From contig NZ_RXLP01000019.1 in assembly GCF_004332295.1 (NCBI RefSeq), forward strand, positions 62,001 through 126,000: DNA of 64,000 nucleotides. The letters are read 5' to 3'. The translations under genes were made by a program, and so were the position numbers. The notes under the pieces are model-generated. The model was not told the origin of the DNA. It saw nothing but the letters and a program-made list of their open reading frames with translations, and made no database searches. Positions 18,446 through 27,124 of this stretch are shown one piece after another; the stretch's first letter is position 1, and each line of letters opens with the position of its first letter. This DNA comes from Alloscardovia theropitheci. GTDB taxonomy: Bacteria; Actinomycetota; Actinomycetes; Actinomycetales; Bifidobacteriaceae.

Positions 18446-18758
18446 GTCGAGTCGTTTCCTCTTTCTCGGGGCCTCAGCTTCTTGTCGATCATCAACTTGC
18501 GCAATATCTCGTGATGCAACGCCATACGACGTGCATGCACGAGATATTTTTTGCAGGTTGTACTTCAGTGAACGCATTTAATTCTGATGCATCACCATGC
18601 ATTACCGTATTATGCCGTCAAACGTGCAAAAAATTGTTTCGAATTCCCTATCCGAAAGAATTGATCTTGATAAATAATTGTGGCGGTAAAGTTCTAGACT
18701 CTACCGCCACAATTCGCTAATTGCGTAGTTACCGTTTAAACGCTATAAGCGCGAAAGC
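18446..18758. other. Convergent intergenic region
   Basis: 313 bases between the GNAT gene and ilvC (convergent). Apart from the terminator at 18676-18714 it shows nothing that looks like a gene; the short open frame at 18511-18720 has no start signal. Confidence 0.5.
18676..18714. terminator. Bidirectional terminator between GNAT gene and ilvC
   Basis: AATTGTGGCGGTA and TACCGCCACAATT form a perfect 13-bp stem around a 13-base loop. On the ilvC strand it is followed by a T-rich ATTTAT tract. Confidence 0.85.
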
Positions 18759-19814
18759 TTACTCCTGTACCTGAGTACGAGCAATCTTACCGTTGAAGGA
18801 CTGACCTTCATCAGCGTCTGCTACGCCGTCATTGTTCCAAGAGAACATTGCGCGAAGCTTTGGACCAACGGTTTCGATACGTACGTTAGAGTACTTCTCC
18901 TGAAGTTCCTTGAAGTGTGGAGCGCCAGCGTCCTGATCGTCGATGAACTCCTTAGCGAAGGAACCATCCTGGATGCGCTTCAAGTGGTACTGCATGCGTT
19001 CGCGGCAGGACTCGTCTACTACAGTGTTGGTGTAATCACCGTACTGTGCAGTATCGGAGCAAGACCAACGAGCCTTGTTCAAGCCGCCTTCGTTCATGAG
19101 GTCTACGAGCATCTTGAGCTCGTGGCATACCTCGAAGTAAGCGATTTCTGGCTGGTAGCCAGCGTCGGTAAGTACTTCAAAGCCCATTTCTACGAGCTTG
19201 TTTACACCACCCATGAGAACGTTCTGCTCACCGAAGAGATCGGTTTCAGTCTCTTCCTTGAAGGTAGTCTTGATAGCGCCAGCGCGAAGAGCACCGATAC
19301 CCTTTGCATAAGCAAGAGCGATATCCCATGCGTCACCGCGAGGATCCTGCTCAACTGCTACTACAACTGGTACGCCACGGCCTTCGGTGTACTGACGACG
19401 TACGATGTGGCCTGGGCCCTTTGGAGCAACCATGAATACAGGATGATCCTCAGATGGCTTGATGTAACCATAATGAATGTTGAAACCGTGTGCGAAAGCG
19501 ATTGCTGCGCCTGGCTTCAAGTTTGGCTCGATATCATTTGCCCAGATAGTGCGCTGATACTGATCTGGAGCCAAAATCATAACGATATCTGCTTCAGCAG
19601 TTGCTTCGCCAACGGACTTTACTTCAAGACCCTGTTCCTTAGCGAATTCTACAGACTTAGAAGTTGGGCGAAGACCTACAACTACGTCTACACCAGAATC
19701 ACGCAAGTTCAATGCGTGTGCGTGGCCCTGAGAACCGTAACCAATGATTGCAACCTTCTTGCCGTCGAGTACAGCGAGATCTGCATCATTTTCATACCAA
19801 ATTTGTGCTGCCAT
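18759..19814 (-). CDS. ilvC: Ketol-acid reductoisomerase (NADP+)
   Basis: 351 residues, class I length. It converts 2-acetolactate and 2-aceto-2-hydroxybutyrate to the dihydroxy acids in valine, isoleucine and leucine synthesis. The Rossmann motif [17 protein letters not shown], the catalytic KGPGHIVRR segment, and the metal-binding DLFGEQ and CHELK motifs are present. AAGGAG stands 7 bases before the ATG. The gene is alone; other ilv genes are not nearby. A small CGCGTT/AACGCG hairpin lies in its leader. Confidence 0.97.
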   Translation of the reverse strand: MAAQIWYENDADLAVLDGKKVAIIGYGSQGHAHALNLRDSGVDVVVGLRPTSKSVEFAKEQGLEVKSVGEATAEADIVMILAPDQYQRTIWANDIEPNLKPGAAIAFAHGFNIHYGYIKPSEDHPVFMVAPKGPGHIVRRQYTEGRGVPVVVAVEQDPRGDAWDIALAYAKGIGALRAGAIKTTFKEETETDLFGEQNVLMGGVNKLVEMGFEVLTDAGYQPEIAYFEVCHELKMLVDLMNEGGLNKARWSCSDTAQYGDYTNTVVDESCRERMQYHLKRIQDGSFAKEFIDDQDAGAPHFKELQEKYSNVRIETVGPKLRAMFSWNNDGVADADEGQSFNGKIARTQVQE

Positions 19815-20253
19815 GTGGCGCTCCTTAGATTTATCGCGTTGTATAACGCGGAAAAATTTCGATATGTAGTGCAGGATTTTGTCCTTAACTCTAATGCTCT
19901 ATAGTACTGAGGGCACTTGATTTTCGTGTGAGGTATACCACTATTTGAAAAGGCCTAGGTAAAAATTTTTATTATTCGAAAATTCGTAGCGAACGTATGG
20001 ATCATTGACTAACGAATATTTGACAAGTGAAGAGAGAGAGTGTTGCTGTCATACTAAAATCACCAAGGAGCCCCCAAAGATGGTATCCTGTGAATCTTTA
20101 GAGGATGTATTACACATGCACAATCTATCTAATAGGAAAAAGTCAAGCTAACCATGAATTATCTTGATCCTCACTCTCACAAACTGCGCGTCCTATGCAG
20201 GAATATTTAAAAGACCGATCTATAATGCATGATTGGCTTTTATGGCAACCTAA
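19815..20253. other. ilvC upstream region with decayed coding sequence
   Basis: About 440 bases. The part next to ilvC is its promoter and leader, without a convincing T-box or leader peptide. Further out, on the plus strand, an AAGGAG-led 24-codon frame (ATG at 20079) and two other short frames (20154 and 20195) look like pieces of one broken gene that continues into 20254-20556. Confidence 0.4.
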
Positions 20254-20556
20254 AAACCAAGACTCTCAAGTTGGAGATTAGTTATCGGATTATTACGTAT
20301 TTCCCCAAGTAATCGCGATTATTGGCTCTTGACTTCAGTTGAGGAGATAACTGAATTAGGTGACGGGTACGGTCACTTTTATAAGTCAAAATCTCTCACT
20401 AATTATGATAAGTTTTTAGGAAAAATAATTATCGATTATCATAATTCAGGTTCTCAGATTCGTCGTAACTATGATGGGTTAGCTCCTGAATTGCTAGCCC
20501 ATGAAAAACTAGACCATTGCTTCAACATCGAAGACTATCAGAAATATAATAATTAA
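20254..20556 (+). pseudogene. C-terminal remnant of an unidentified gene
   Basis: An open frame of about 100 codons runs to a TAA at 20554-20556 but lacks a normal start; TTG at 20329 is the first possible start in the body. The protein reads naturally (DYWLLTSVEEITELGDGYGH, then YDGLAPELLAHEKLDHCF), unlike a random frame. Upstream, shorter frames such as MHDWLLWQPKNQDSQVGD are in other phases or interrupted by stops. This looks like a gene disabled by frameshifts and a stop. I do not recognise the family; an SMI1/KNR4-like immunity protein is a guess. Confidence 0.35.
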
Positions 20557-20635
20557 TTGGATTAGTTATGGTGTTGGGGTGAGCCTACACGGATGCAGAC
20601 TCACCACAACGCCATCTAAGCATGATAATCGTCGC

Positions 20636-22168
20636 TTACTCCACGCCCTTAATCTGCATAATAATAAATGCAGCCAGAAGCACGACGACGATGCACACTG
20701 GGAACACGAGCGCGTAGCTGTGGAAGATCATGAAGATTCCTGCAGTAAAGACAGAGCCGAGAACCGTACAAATAGTATTTGCAAGGTTCAAAATGCCCAA
20801 GTCCTTACCAGCCTCATCTGGATTTGGCAAGATAGCAACGTTCAGCGCCTGATCAATTGCGTTATATACACCGTATCCAAAGCCCGCAATGACCGAGAAC
20901 GCATACATACCCCATTGATTTGGGAAAATCCATGGCATCGCTGCACCCGCAGCGAAGAGGCAGCTTGCTAACGCCACTGGAAGCTTACGTTTACCGATAT
21001 AGTCAGCAATCGGACCAGATACAAATGCAGCCACGAGGGAGACAACCAAGGTAATCGTTGACATTACAGCAATTACGCGGCGAGCGGAGGAATTCGAACC
21101 TTCGCTACCTCCGAAGATGTAATACTGCACGATGTACAACTGATAGCTTGAAATCATGAAGTATCCAGCCATCATCAATGTGCGACCGACAAGCGCGAGA
21201 TAGAAATCTGGCGCATTACGTGGAGGGCGGAAAGCCTTAGCAATCATGGATGGGCTGAACTCTTCACGAGGCTGATTCTTATTATCCTTCTCACGAGGCC
21301 AGATTGCGATAGTAATGAAACCAAGTAATGCGAATACTGCGCCGCCAAGGGCAAAACCGAGCGAAGTGTTTGTAATAACAGATCCGACCAAAGTACCCAT
21401 AGTCTGACCGGTGGTAATTCCCGCACCGTAGAAAGCAGAAACTGTTCCTCGATACTTGTCTGGCACACGATCTGACATAGTTGCCACAAATGGAGCAAGC
21501 ATCATGTTATAGCCGAGCTGTGCAAGACACATCAGAATTACTACAGCCCAAGCATTGGTAGCCAGAGAAATTAATGCTACCGAAGCACCTGCGATGAGAC
21601 CACCAGAAATAATCCACGGTGTACGGCGACCGAATCGAGAACGCGTTAGATCGGAGAACGTTCCGAAGATAACGTTCGAGAGCAATGCCACAATAGCGCC
21701 AGCTGAGCTAATCAAAGAAATCATGGCATCTTTACTTGAAAAGTCAATGCGCTGCAACAAATCTGGCAGGAGCACAGAATTCATCGCAAGCCATGGAATA
21801 GCTCCAAGGAAAGCTGTTAAAGTGAATCCGATTCCTAATCGAATCACTTCCATCTTCGAGGGGCGATGTCCGTCAGGGCTGACCATTGGGTCACGCAAAT
21901 CTAAGAACGCAGAATCAGTTCCCGGAACTTCAGTTGCAACCGCTGCGACCGCAGCTGTGCCTGATTCAGCACTCATGCGAGCCACCTGCAAATCAGCATT
22001 CTCGATAGTATGCTCTTCTTCAATATGCTCGGTTTTCATCGGCATAGCCAAACGATTGATAGCGTTCATCTGATCATCGTCAAATGCCTCATCAAGATCT
22101 GGACGGTCGTCGATGCCTGGTCGCTGGAACTTACCCGATCCGGGAAGGGGGAAATTATTCTGTGCCAT
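20636..22168 (-). CDS. MFS sugar transporter, GPH/sucrose-symporter like
   Basis: 510 residues, about twelve helices after a long hydrophilic N-terminus of about 100 residues. The loop SDLTRSRFGRRTPW between helices 2 and 3 is the R-x-G-R-R-x-P motif seen in glycoside-pentoside-hexuronide and sucrose-type symporters. The GLVRRI-like WPREKDN loop is central. The start is the ATG at 22168 with CGAGGG 5 bases before it; an upstream ATG at 22237 lacks a ribosome site. It lies downstream of the raffinose-type ABC genes but has none of the four LacI-type operators. A terminator stands in its leader. Confidence 0.85.
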   Translation of the reverse strand: MAQNNFPLPGSGKFQRPGIDDRPDLDEAFDDDQMNAINRLAMPMKTEHIEEEHTIENADLQVARMSAESGTAAVAAVATEVPGTDSAFLDLRDPMVSPDGHRPSKMEVIRLGIGFTLTAFLGAIPWLAMNSVLLPDLLQRIDFSSKDAMISLISSAGAIVALLSNVIFGTFSDLTRSRFGRRTPWIISGGLIAGASVALISLATNAWAVVILMCLAQLGYNMMLAPFVATMSDRVPDKYRGTVSAFYGAGITTGQTMGTLVGSVITNTSLGFALGGAVFALLGFITIAIWPREKDNKNQPREEFSPSMIAKAFRPPRNAPDFYLALVGRTLMMAGYFMISSYQLYIVQYYIFGGSEGSNSSARRVIAVMSTITLVVSLVAAFVSGPIADYIGKRKLPVALASCLFAAGAAMPWIFPNQWGMYAFSVIAGFGYGVYNAIDQALNVAILPNPDEAGKDLGILNLANTICTVLGSVFTAGIFMIFHSYALVFPVCIVVVLLAAFIIMQIKGVE

Positions 22169-22173
22169 GTTTG

Positions 22174-22197
22174 CCCTCGATATATACCCTCGATATA
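22174..22197 (-). repeat. 11-bp direct repeat duplicating the ribosome-binding site
   Basis: CCCTCGATATA occurs at 22174-22184 and 22187-22197 (minus strand: TATATCGAGGG twice). The proximal copy is the Shine-Dalgarno of the MFS gene; the distal copy adjoins the terminator. Confidence 0.8.
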
Positions 22198-22223
22198 AAA
22201 AGAGGCGCCAATATGTGGCGCCT
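22197..22223 (-). terminator. Intrinsic terminator in the leader of the MFS gene
   Basis: Read on the minus strand: AGGCGCC-ACATATT-GGCGCCT followed by CTTTTT. The U-tract ends only 28 bases before the MFS start codon. It could end upstream transcription from the ABC operon or act as an attenuator. Confidence 0.8.
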
Positions 22224-22534
22224 ATTACCTCGAACAATTATAAACAATGAAAAGGACTGCAATAGCATTATTTTTAGCAGATTGAGATATCTCACATTTT
22301 CCGTCTTACATCGGCTTGTTATATACCAAGACTGAACTACTGAAAACGTTAGCATTCGTTCAGTTCGTTTCCCATTCTTCTCGGTCCTCGCTGAGCGAGC
22401 CCCCGCCCATATCTCATTCGGACCAATATACAAAAAACTCCTGAATTTAGGTCTTACTTCAGCAATCTATGATCTGAATACTCATCCACAGATTCTTCAG
22501 TAATTCCCACCTTCAGGAGGTTGTGAGAGAAACT

Positions 22535-22624
22535 TCGCTGAGTATCGTCTCAGCGAGTTATGTAAGTATGGAACATTATGCAAAAACTATCAAAGCTTTT
22601 GCCGCTATTCCAAACTTACATAAC
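22535..22624 (-). terminator. Tandem hairpins at the 3' end of the ABC operon
   Basis: The first hairpin (minus-strand order) has arms GTTATGTAAGTTTGGAA and TTCCATACTTACATAAC (17 positions, one mismatch), 22557-22624, with a nested GCAAAA/TTTTGC stem in its loop. It is directly followed by TCGCTGAG/CTCAGCGA (22535-22556). The tail is only TTTCTC. Likely a terminator/3'-stabilising structure. Confidence 0.6.
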
Positions 22625-22699
22625 GATTTATTTTTTACCCTCTTTGATTGTGCGCTGATGATATCAACGCGTAAGCTAAATTAAGCTTTTTACTTCTAC

Positions 22700-23587
22700 T
22701 TAGCCCTTTACAGCACCAGCGGTTACACCTGCCACGATGAAGCGCTGCAATGCCAAGTACAGGATCAAGATTGGAAGCATTGCAAGCAAGAGCGCTGCCA
22801 TGACCAAGCCGATATCTGTGGAGTAGGTTCCGTAGAATACCTGGGTTGCAATAGGGATGGTGTAAATCTTCTTGTCTGTAAGTACAAGGGATGGCAAGAG
22901 GTAGTCATTCCAGAATGCCATTGCATCAATAATTGCTACAGTTGCAGCAGTTGGCTTAAGCAACGGGAATACAACTGTCCAGAATGTACGCCACTTCGAT
23001 GCGCCGTCAATCTCTGCCGCTTCTTCGAGCTCGATTGGCACATTAGTCTTGATTGCGCCATGGAACATAAATACTGCCAAAGAAACTGAGAAGCCCACGT
23101 GCATGAGAATCAAAGTAAGGCGGGAGTTCAATACTCCAAGGTAGCCGCCATATACAGATACCAATGGAACCATGATGACCTGGAATGGAATAACCATGGA
23201 AGCAACCATTGCTGCGAAAGTAAGCTTTGATGCAGTCCAACGAGGATTACGAACAATCACATAAGCTGCCATTGCGGATACAAGCACGGTCAAAACTGTT
23301 GCAGAAACGGTAATCAATGCAGAATTACCGAATACACGCCAGAAGTGCATCTTTCGCATAGCAGAAGTGAAGTTATTTAGAGTAAAGCCATGCGAACCGA
23401 CGATGCTTAATGGCTCACCGGTGATGTCACTCATGGACTTGAATGCGTTGGTCAAAACCATGAAGAATGGCCAAATGAAGATGACCAAAAGAATGGCCAA
23501 TACAGCGATCATAAGACCGTGACCGATACGTTGACGAATAATTGCCTTATCGTTATCAGATTTACGAGTTGTAGACTGAGTAGCCAT
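22700..23587 (-). CDS. Sugar ABC transporter permease, MalG/RafG type
   Basis: 295-residue CUT1-family inner-membrane permease. Six helices are visible; the EAA loop reads EEAAEIDGASKWRTFWTVVFP. It overlaps the first base of the stop/start junction with the MalF-type gene, so they are coupled. With the binding protein at 24718-26001 it forms the importer for raffinose-type or alpha-1,6-linked oligosaccharides, as judged by the neighbouring alpha-galactosidase and sucrose phosphorylase. No ATPase gene is present; bifidobacterial CUT1 importers commonly share an MsiK-type ATPase encoded elsewhere. Confidence 0.9.
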   Translation of the reverse strand: MATQSTTRKSDNDKAIIRQRIGHGLMIAVLAILLVIFIWPFFMVLTNAFKSMSDITGEPLSIVGSHGFTLNNFTSAMRKMHFWRVFGNSALITVSATVLTVLVSAMAAYVIVRNPRWTASKLTFAAMVASMVIPFQVIMVPLVSVYGGYLGVLNSRLTLILMHVGFSVSLAVFMFHGAIKTNVPIELEEAAEIDGASKWRTFWTVVFPLLKPTAATVAIIDAMAFWNDYLLPSLVLTDKKIYTIPIATQVFYGTYSTDIGLVMAALLLAMLPILILYLALQRFIVAGVTAGAVKG

Positions 23588-24465
23588 TATGCTTCCACCT
23601 CACCCTTCTTACCGACATAAACCTGAATCATGCCGATGACAGCGCAGATAATGAAGAGGATCAATGCTTCTGCCTGACCTACGCCATAGTTCTTATAAAC
23701 GAATGCTTTATTGTACACGTGCATAGCCGCCATAACTGAGGTATTGAATGGTTCACCCTTAGTCAAGGACAGGTTCAAATCGTAAACCATAAAGCAGCGA
23801 GTTGTAGAAAGGAAGATGCACTGTACGAAAGAAGAACGCATCAATGGGATAACAACATTACGCATTGCCTGACCGTTGGTGCAGCCATCAATCAATGCTG
23901 CTTCTTTGAGGGAATCATCTACACCCATGAAGCCAGCGACGTAAATCAACATCATGTAGCCTGCGTATTGCCAGACAGATACAAGAATCAATGCGAAGAG
24001 CGCACCATTAGTTGTACCTAGCAGCGATGCTCCTTCATGACCGGTAAGAGCAGTTCCGATTGCGACGAATGCACGGTTGAAAACGAACTTCCATACATAA
24101 CCGAGAACGATACCACCGATAAGATTTGGGATGAAGAATCCCGCGCGGAAGAAGTTCTGGCCCTTAATACCGGAAGTTACCAAGTAAGCAAGGAAGAATG
24201 CTACGACGTTCACGAGAACGACGGAAATTACGGAATAAATAGCTGTACGACCAAGAGCAGACCAGTAAGCGGTATCTGCAAAAGCATCGCGATAATTTTG
24301 CAAGCCTACGAATGGCTTATTGTTGGCGATACCATCCCAGCTAGTGAGGGTCAAATACAGACCGTAGATGAATGGCACAACGACTACTGCGCAAAAGAGA
24401 ATCGTTGCTGGGCCAGCGAACATCATGAACTGGCCAATCTTGTACGATAATTTGTTTTGTTTCAT
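23587..24465 (-). CDS. Sugar ABC transporter permease, MalF/RafF type
   Basis: 292 residues with six helices and the EAA loop KEAALIDGCTNGQAMRNVVIP. The ATG at 24465 is preferred because GGTGAGAG stands 5 bases upstream; an in-frame ATG at 24477 lacks this. It lies about 250 bases downstream of the binding-protein gene and ends on the first base of its MalG-type partner. Substrate inference as for its partner. Confidence 0.88.
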   Translation of the reverse strand: MKQNKLSYKIGQFMMFAGPATILFCAVVVVPFIYGLYLTLTSWDGIANNKPFVGLQNYRDAFADTAYWSALGRTAIYSVISVVLVNVVAFFLAYLVTSGIKGQNFFRAGFFIPNLIGGIVLGYVWKFVFNRAFVAIGTALTGHEGASLLGTTNGALFALILVSVWQYAGYMMLIYVAGFMGVDDSLKEAALIDGCTNGQAMRNVVIPLMRSSFVQCIFLSTTRCFMVYDLNLSLTKGEPFNTSVMAAMHVYNKAFVYKNYGVGQAEALILFIICAVIGMIQVYVGKKGEVEA

Positions 24466-24717
24466 TTCTCTCACCATTAGATATGTGTAATGGGTTGTGC
24501 TAATGCACGTGACTTGTCATCAAGTCGAGGTTTTGTTTCGCACGAATGCTTTCATTCTGAAGTTTCATACGATAACTTCTCGAATAAAAACTTTTATACG
24601 AAACATAAGAGGTGACTCACTCGTTTTATGAATGCGCCACCTCTCATGTAGTTATATATTTTATGATTTCAGCGCTTCAATAATTTCGCTCAATTGAACA
24701 CAGGGATTAAGCGATAA

Positions 24718-26001
24718 CTACTGAATCGTCTTCATATCATTGCTCTTCCAGTAGTCAACTACCTGACCTGCGAGAGCAGCACGATCTTCTTGACCTGCGA
24801 GGTACTTCTGGAAGTTTGCGCCGAGTACAGAGTAGTGATCATCTGGGAGGTAGTTGTAGTTGTTGATGAGCATGTTCTTGTCAGCGAATTCCTTGACAGA
24901 CTTACCCAAAGGATCTGCAACTTCAAGAGTGTTGTTCTTGAATGGGGATACGAGGTGAGCAGTGTTTACAATCCACTCCTGACCTTCCTTATCCATTGAA
25001 AGCCAGTTGAGGAAGTCCTTAGCAGCCTTCTGCTGTGCTTCGGAAGTGTTCTTCGAATTGTCAATGAAGAAGTACTTAGAACCGCCACCTACGAGCTTGT
25101 TCTGTACATCCATATCGTTGTCATTCTGTGGAACAGGCATCATACCCATGTTCTTAGTTGGCTCATACTGGTTGAGTACTGCCCAATCCCAGTTACCACC
25201 GAACATGAAAGCAATTTCGCCCTTTGCAAGCTTCTGCTCTGTAACTTCACGCTCTGCAGAGATTGCCTTGTCGCCCTTTGCGTAGTTGTTCTCTACGAGT
25301 ACATCGAAGGTATCCATCAAAGAAGTCCAACGAGCATTAGAGTTGAGGTCTGCACCATCGTGAAGAGACTTGATGAATGCTGCTGGATCTTCCTGCTCTT
25401 CGTATACCTGTGGGAGGTAGTGAGCTGCGAGAGACCAGTCTTCCTTCATAACGCCGACTGGACTTTCCATGCCGCCAGCCTTCAAATCAGAAATGAGGTT
25501 CTTGAAGTCATCTGTTGTCTTGATGGATTCTGGCTTGAAGTCCTTACCAGTTGCCTTCTTAATTGCATCTGCATTGTAGATGAGACCACGAGCTTCTACA
25601 GAAACTGGGAAGCCGAGTACCTTGCCATCGACAGAGATAGCCTGATCGGTTTCGCTTACCCACTTTTCACCGCTCAAATCGATTGCATGCTCAGCACCGA
25701 GGCTGTAAACATCCTTTGCATCAACCATGGAAATGGTGTATGGCTGATTTGCTGCATACTTTGTAGCCATGTGAGCTGCAACAGTATCGCTTGAGTAATA
25801 AACCTCTACATCAACACCGTGGCTTTCACCGTAGCTCTCAGCAAGCTCTTCAAGTTGCTGCTGAATTTCTGACTTTGAATTGAAGATAGTGATCTTGGTG
25901 CCATCACCAGAACCAGAGTTTGAACCACATGCCCCGAGCATGCCGACTGCCAAAACGGTAGCTGCAGCTGCTGCAGTCCAACGCTTCCAATCTTTCAACA
26001 T
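24718..26001 (-). CDS. Sugar-binding lipoprotein of the raffinose-type ABC transporter
   Basis: 427 residues. The signal peptide ends in a lipobox MLGAC (Cys25), then a GSNSGSGDG linker and a CUT1 extracellular solute-binding fold (TKITIFNSKSEIQQQLEE...). From memory it resembles the bifidobacterial RafE/BlG16BP proteins that bind raffinose, panose and other alpha-1,6-glycosides. The gene has its own strong promoter (TTGACA - 17 - TAATAT) covered by two LacI-type operators. A start at 26001 is supported by an AGGAGA just upstream. Confidence 0.88.
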   Translation of the reverse strand: MLKDWKRWTAAAAATVLAVGMLGACGSNSGSGDGTKITIFNSKSEIQQQLEELAESYGESHGVDVEVYYSSDTVAAHMATKYAANQPYTISMVDAKDVYSLGAEHAIDLSGEKWVSETDQAISVDGKVLGFPVSVEARGLIYNADAIKKATGKDFKPESIKTTDDFKNLISDLKAGGMESPVGVMKEDWSLAAHYLPQVYEEQEDPAAFIKSLHDGADLNSNARWTSLMDTFDVLVENNYAKGDKAISAEREVTEQKLAKGEIAFMFGGNWDWAVLNQYEPTKNMGMMPVPQNDNDMDVQNKLVGGGSKYFFIDNSKNTSEAQQKAAKDFLNWLSMDKEGQEWIVNTAHLVSPFKNNTLEVADPLGKSVKEFADKNMLINNYNYLPDDHYSVLGANFQKYLAGQEDRAALAGQVVDYWKSNDMKTIQ

Positions 26002-26074
26002 TTTCTCTCCTTAGCGAGCCTTTTACCTTTAAAAAGCAAGCATGTCAACTGCTTCTTTGCGGGTTGTCTCTATT

Positions 26075-26092
26075 TATCCAACCGGTTCGATA
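26075..26092. promoter_or_regulatory. LacI-type operator overlapping the -10 of the binding-protein promoter
   Basis: TATCCAACCGGTTCGATA, one of four matches to TATCGAACNCGTTTGATA in either orientation. On the minus strand it overlaps the -10 hexamer TAATAT (26090-26095). Confidence 0.75.
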
Positions 26093-26118
26093 TTACACCA
26101 TTATGAAACACGTGTCAA
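26090..26118 (-). promoter_or_regulatory. Promoter of the sugar ABC operon
   Basis: Minus strand TTGACA (26113-26118), a 17-base spacer, and TAATAT (26090-26095). Both hexamers overlap LacI-type operators, which predicts tight repression. Confidence 0.75.
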
Positions 26119-26130
26119 ACGGGTTCGATA
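26113..26130. promoter_or_regulatory. LacI-type operator overlapping the -35 of the binding-protein promoter
   Basis: TGTCAAACGGGTTCGATA (TATCGAACCCGTTTGACA on the minus strand). Its centre is 38 bases from the companion operator, so the two lie on nearly the same DNA face at about 3.6 turns. Confidence 0.75.
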
Positions 26131-26214
26131 AGTGTTTTGAGAAATGTTTTTCTTTTAAATTGCTCGTACAGTGAAACCTTTTATTCCCCTTGAAATTACA
26201 AGCATTTTACTCTG

Positions 26215-26877
26215 TTATTTCTTCGACCCGGCGCTGCTTTCTTCTCCATCAAGCTTCTTAAAAACAGGTTCATAGACGAGAGCACAGCAATATTGCGGTA
26301 AAGAAATTCCCAAAATCAACACAAATGGCACGGCATACCCATAAAAAATAACGCATCCAATTGCTGTACCCAATACGAGGATGAGCATGGTTAGCGTTCT
26401 AGGGAAGAATCCAAGTGAAGCGAGTGCGGCGTTCTTTAAATGGATAGCATTAGAATTCTTATACCGCGAAACCAACACTGTATACCATTGAACGAGTGCA
26501 GTAATTACGACGGCCATGATACTAAAAGCAACAATGAGGACCATTCGTCCAGAATTGCCAAGGCCTGGAGCTAACTGCTGAATATGCGCAATGAAGTACA
26601 CATCAGCAGCACCTATCAGCGCACATACAAGCACCACTAACCACACTGGCGTTACTTGTTTGAAATTCTCTCGAAAGACCGTGAAATACATTTTGAGAAT
26701 AGAGCCTTCTTCGTTTCTTACCATTCGCCACAAGCAATAATGTAACGCAGTGAGCGCCGACCCCGCAGTAAAAAGTGGAATGCTAACGACAAGCGTAATA
26801 ACATTGAGTATTACCAAATCAAAGAGCAAACCCATAAGTTTGTAGAACCAATTATTTTGATTAAAGAAGCCTTCCAT
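26215..26877 (-). CDS. DUF624/YesL-family membrane protein
   Basis: 220 residues with about five hydrophobic segments and the YesL-type opening FFNQNNWFYKLMGLLFDLVILN. YesL/DUF624 proteins are frequent partners of CUT1 sugar ABC genes, but their function is unknown. It lies between the sucrose phosphorylase and the ABC operon, same strand, with a terminator upstream and an operator-controlled promoter downstream. Confidence 0.85.
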   Translation of the reverse strand: MEGFFNQNNWFYKLMGLLFDLVILNVITLVVSIPLFTAGSALTALHYCLWRMVRNEEGSILKMYFTVFRENFKQVTPVWLVVLVCALIGAADVYFIAHIQQLAPGLGNSGRMVLIVAFSIMAVVITALVQWYTVLVSRYKNSNAIHLKNAALASLGFFPRTLTMLILVLGTAIGCVIFYGYAVPFVLILGISLPQYCCALVYEPVFKKLDGEESSAGSKK

Positions 26878-27050
26878 ACGTTTAAGAGTACATGATGCGG
26901 TTACTTTTTATACTCTCAGATCGCATCAAGTATTCACTCTTCACGAATCCGCACTCTCATAAAGCTTTATATTACTGCAACTCTAAAGTTTTTAACCGCA
27001 TTATGCAGAAGCTTCCAGGTCTCAGCCAACGCTATGAACCAAAATATACA

Positions 27051-27081
27051 GGGGAGCTAGCCATTTTTAGGCTAGCTCCCC
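27051..27081 (-). terminator. Terminator after sucrose phosphorylase
   Basis: GGGGAGCTAGCC and GGCTAGCTCCCC form a perfect 12-bp stem with a 7-base loop, 44 bases past the stop codon on the minus strand. The tail is T-rich but broken (TGTATATTTT). Confidence 0.8.
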
Positions 27082-27124
27082 TTATCACCCGATTTTCACT
27101 AAACGAATGTGTTATGCACCCGGA

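Larger units (their letters stand above)
22169..22699. other. Intergenic region with three hairpins
   Basis: 531 bases between the ABC permease end and the MFS start. From right to left on the minus strand: the long imperfect palindrome 22557-22624, a second hairpin immediately adjacent (22535-22556), a possible promoter with TATAAT (22237-22242) and weak -35 (22260-22265), and the leader terminator 22197-22223. No gene was found. Confidence 0.6.

Noticed and set aside
18915-19904. 329-codon open frame opposite ilvC
   Set aside because: It lies antisense to an unmistakable ilvC over its whole length; composition of the codons explains the open frame.
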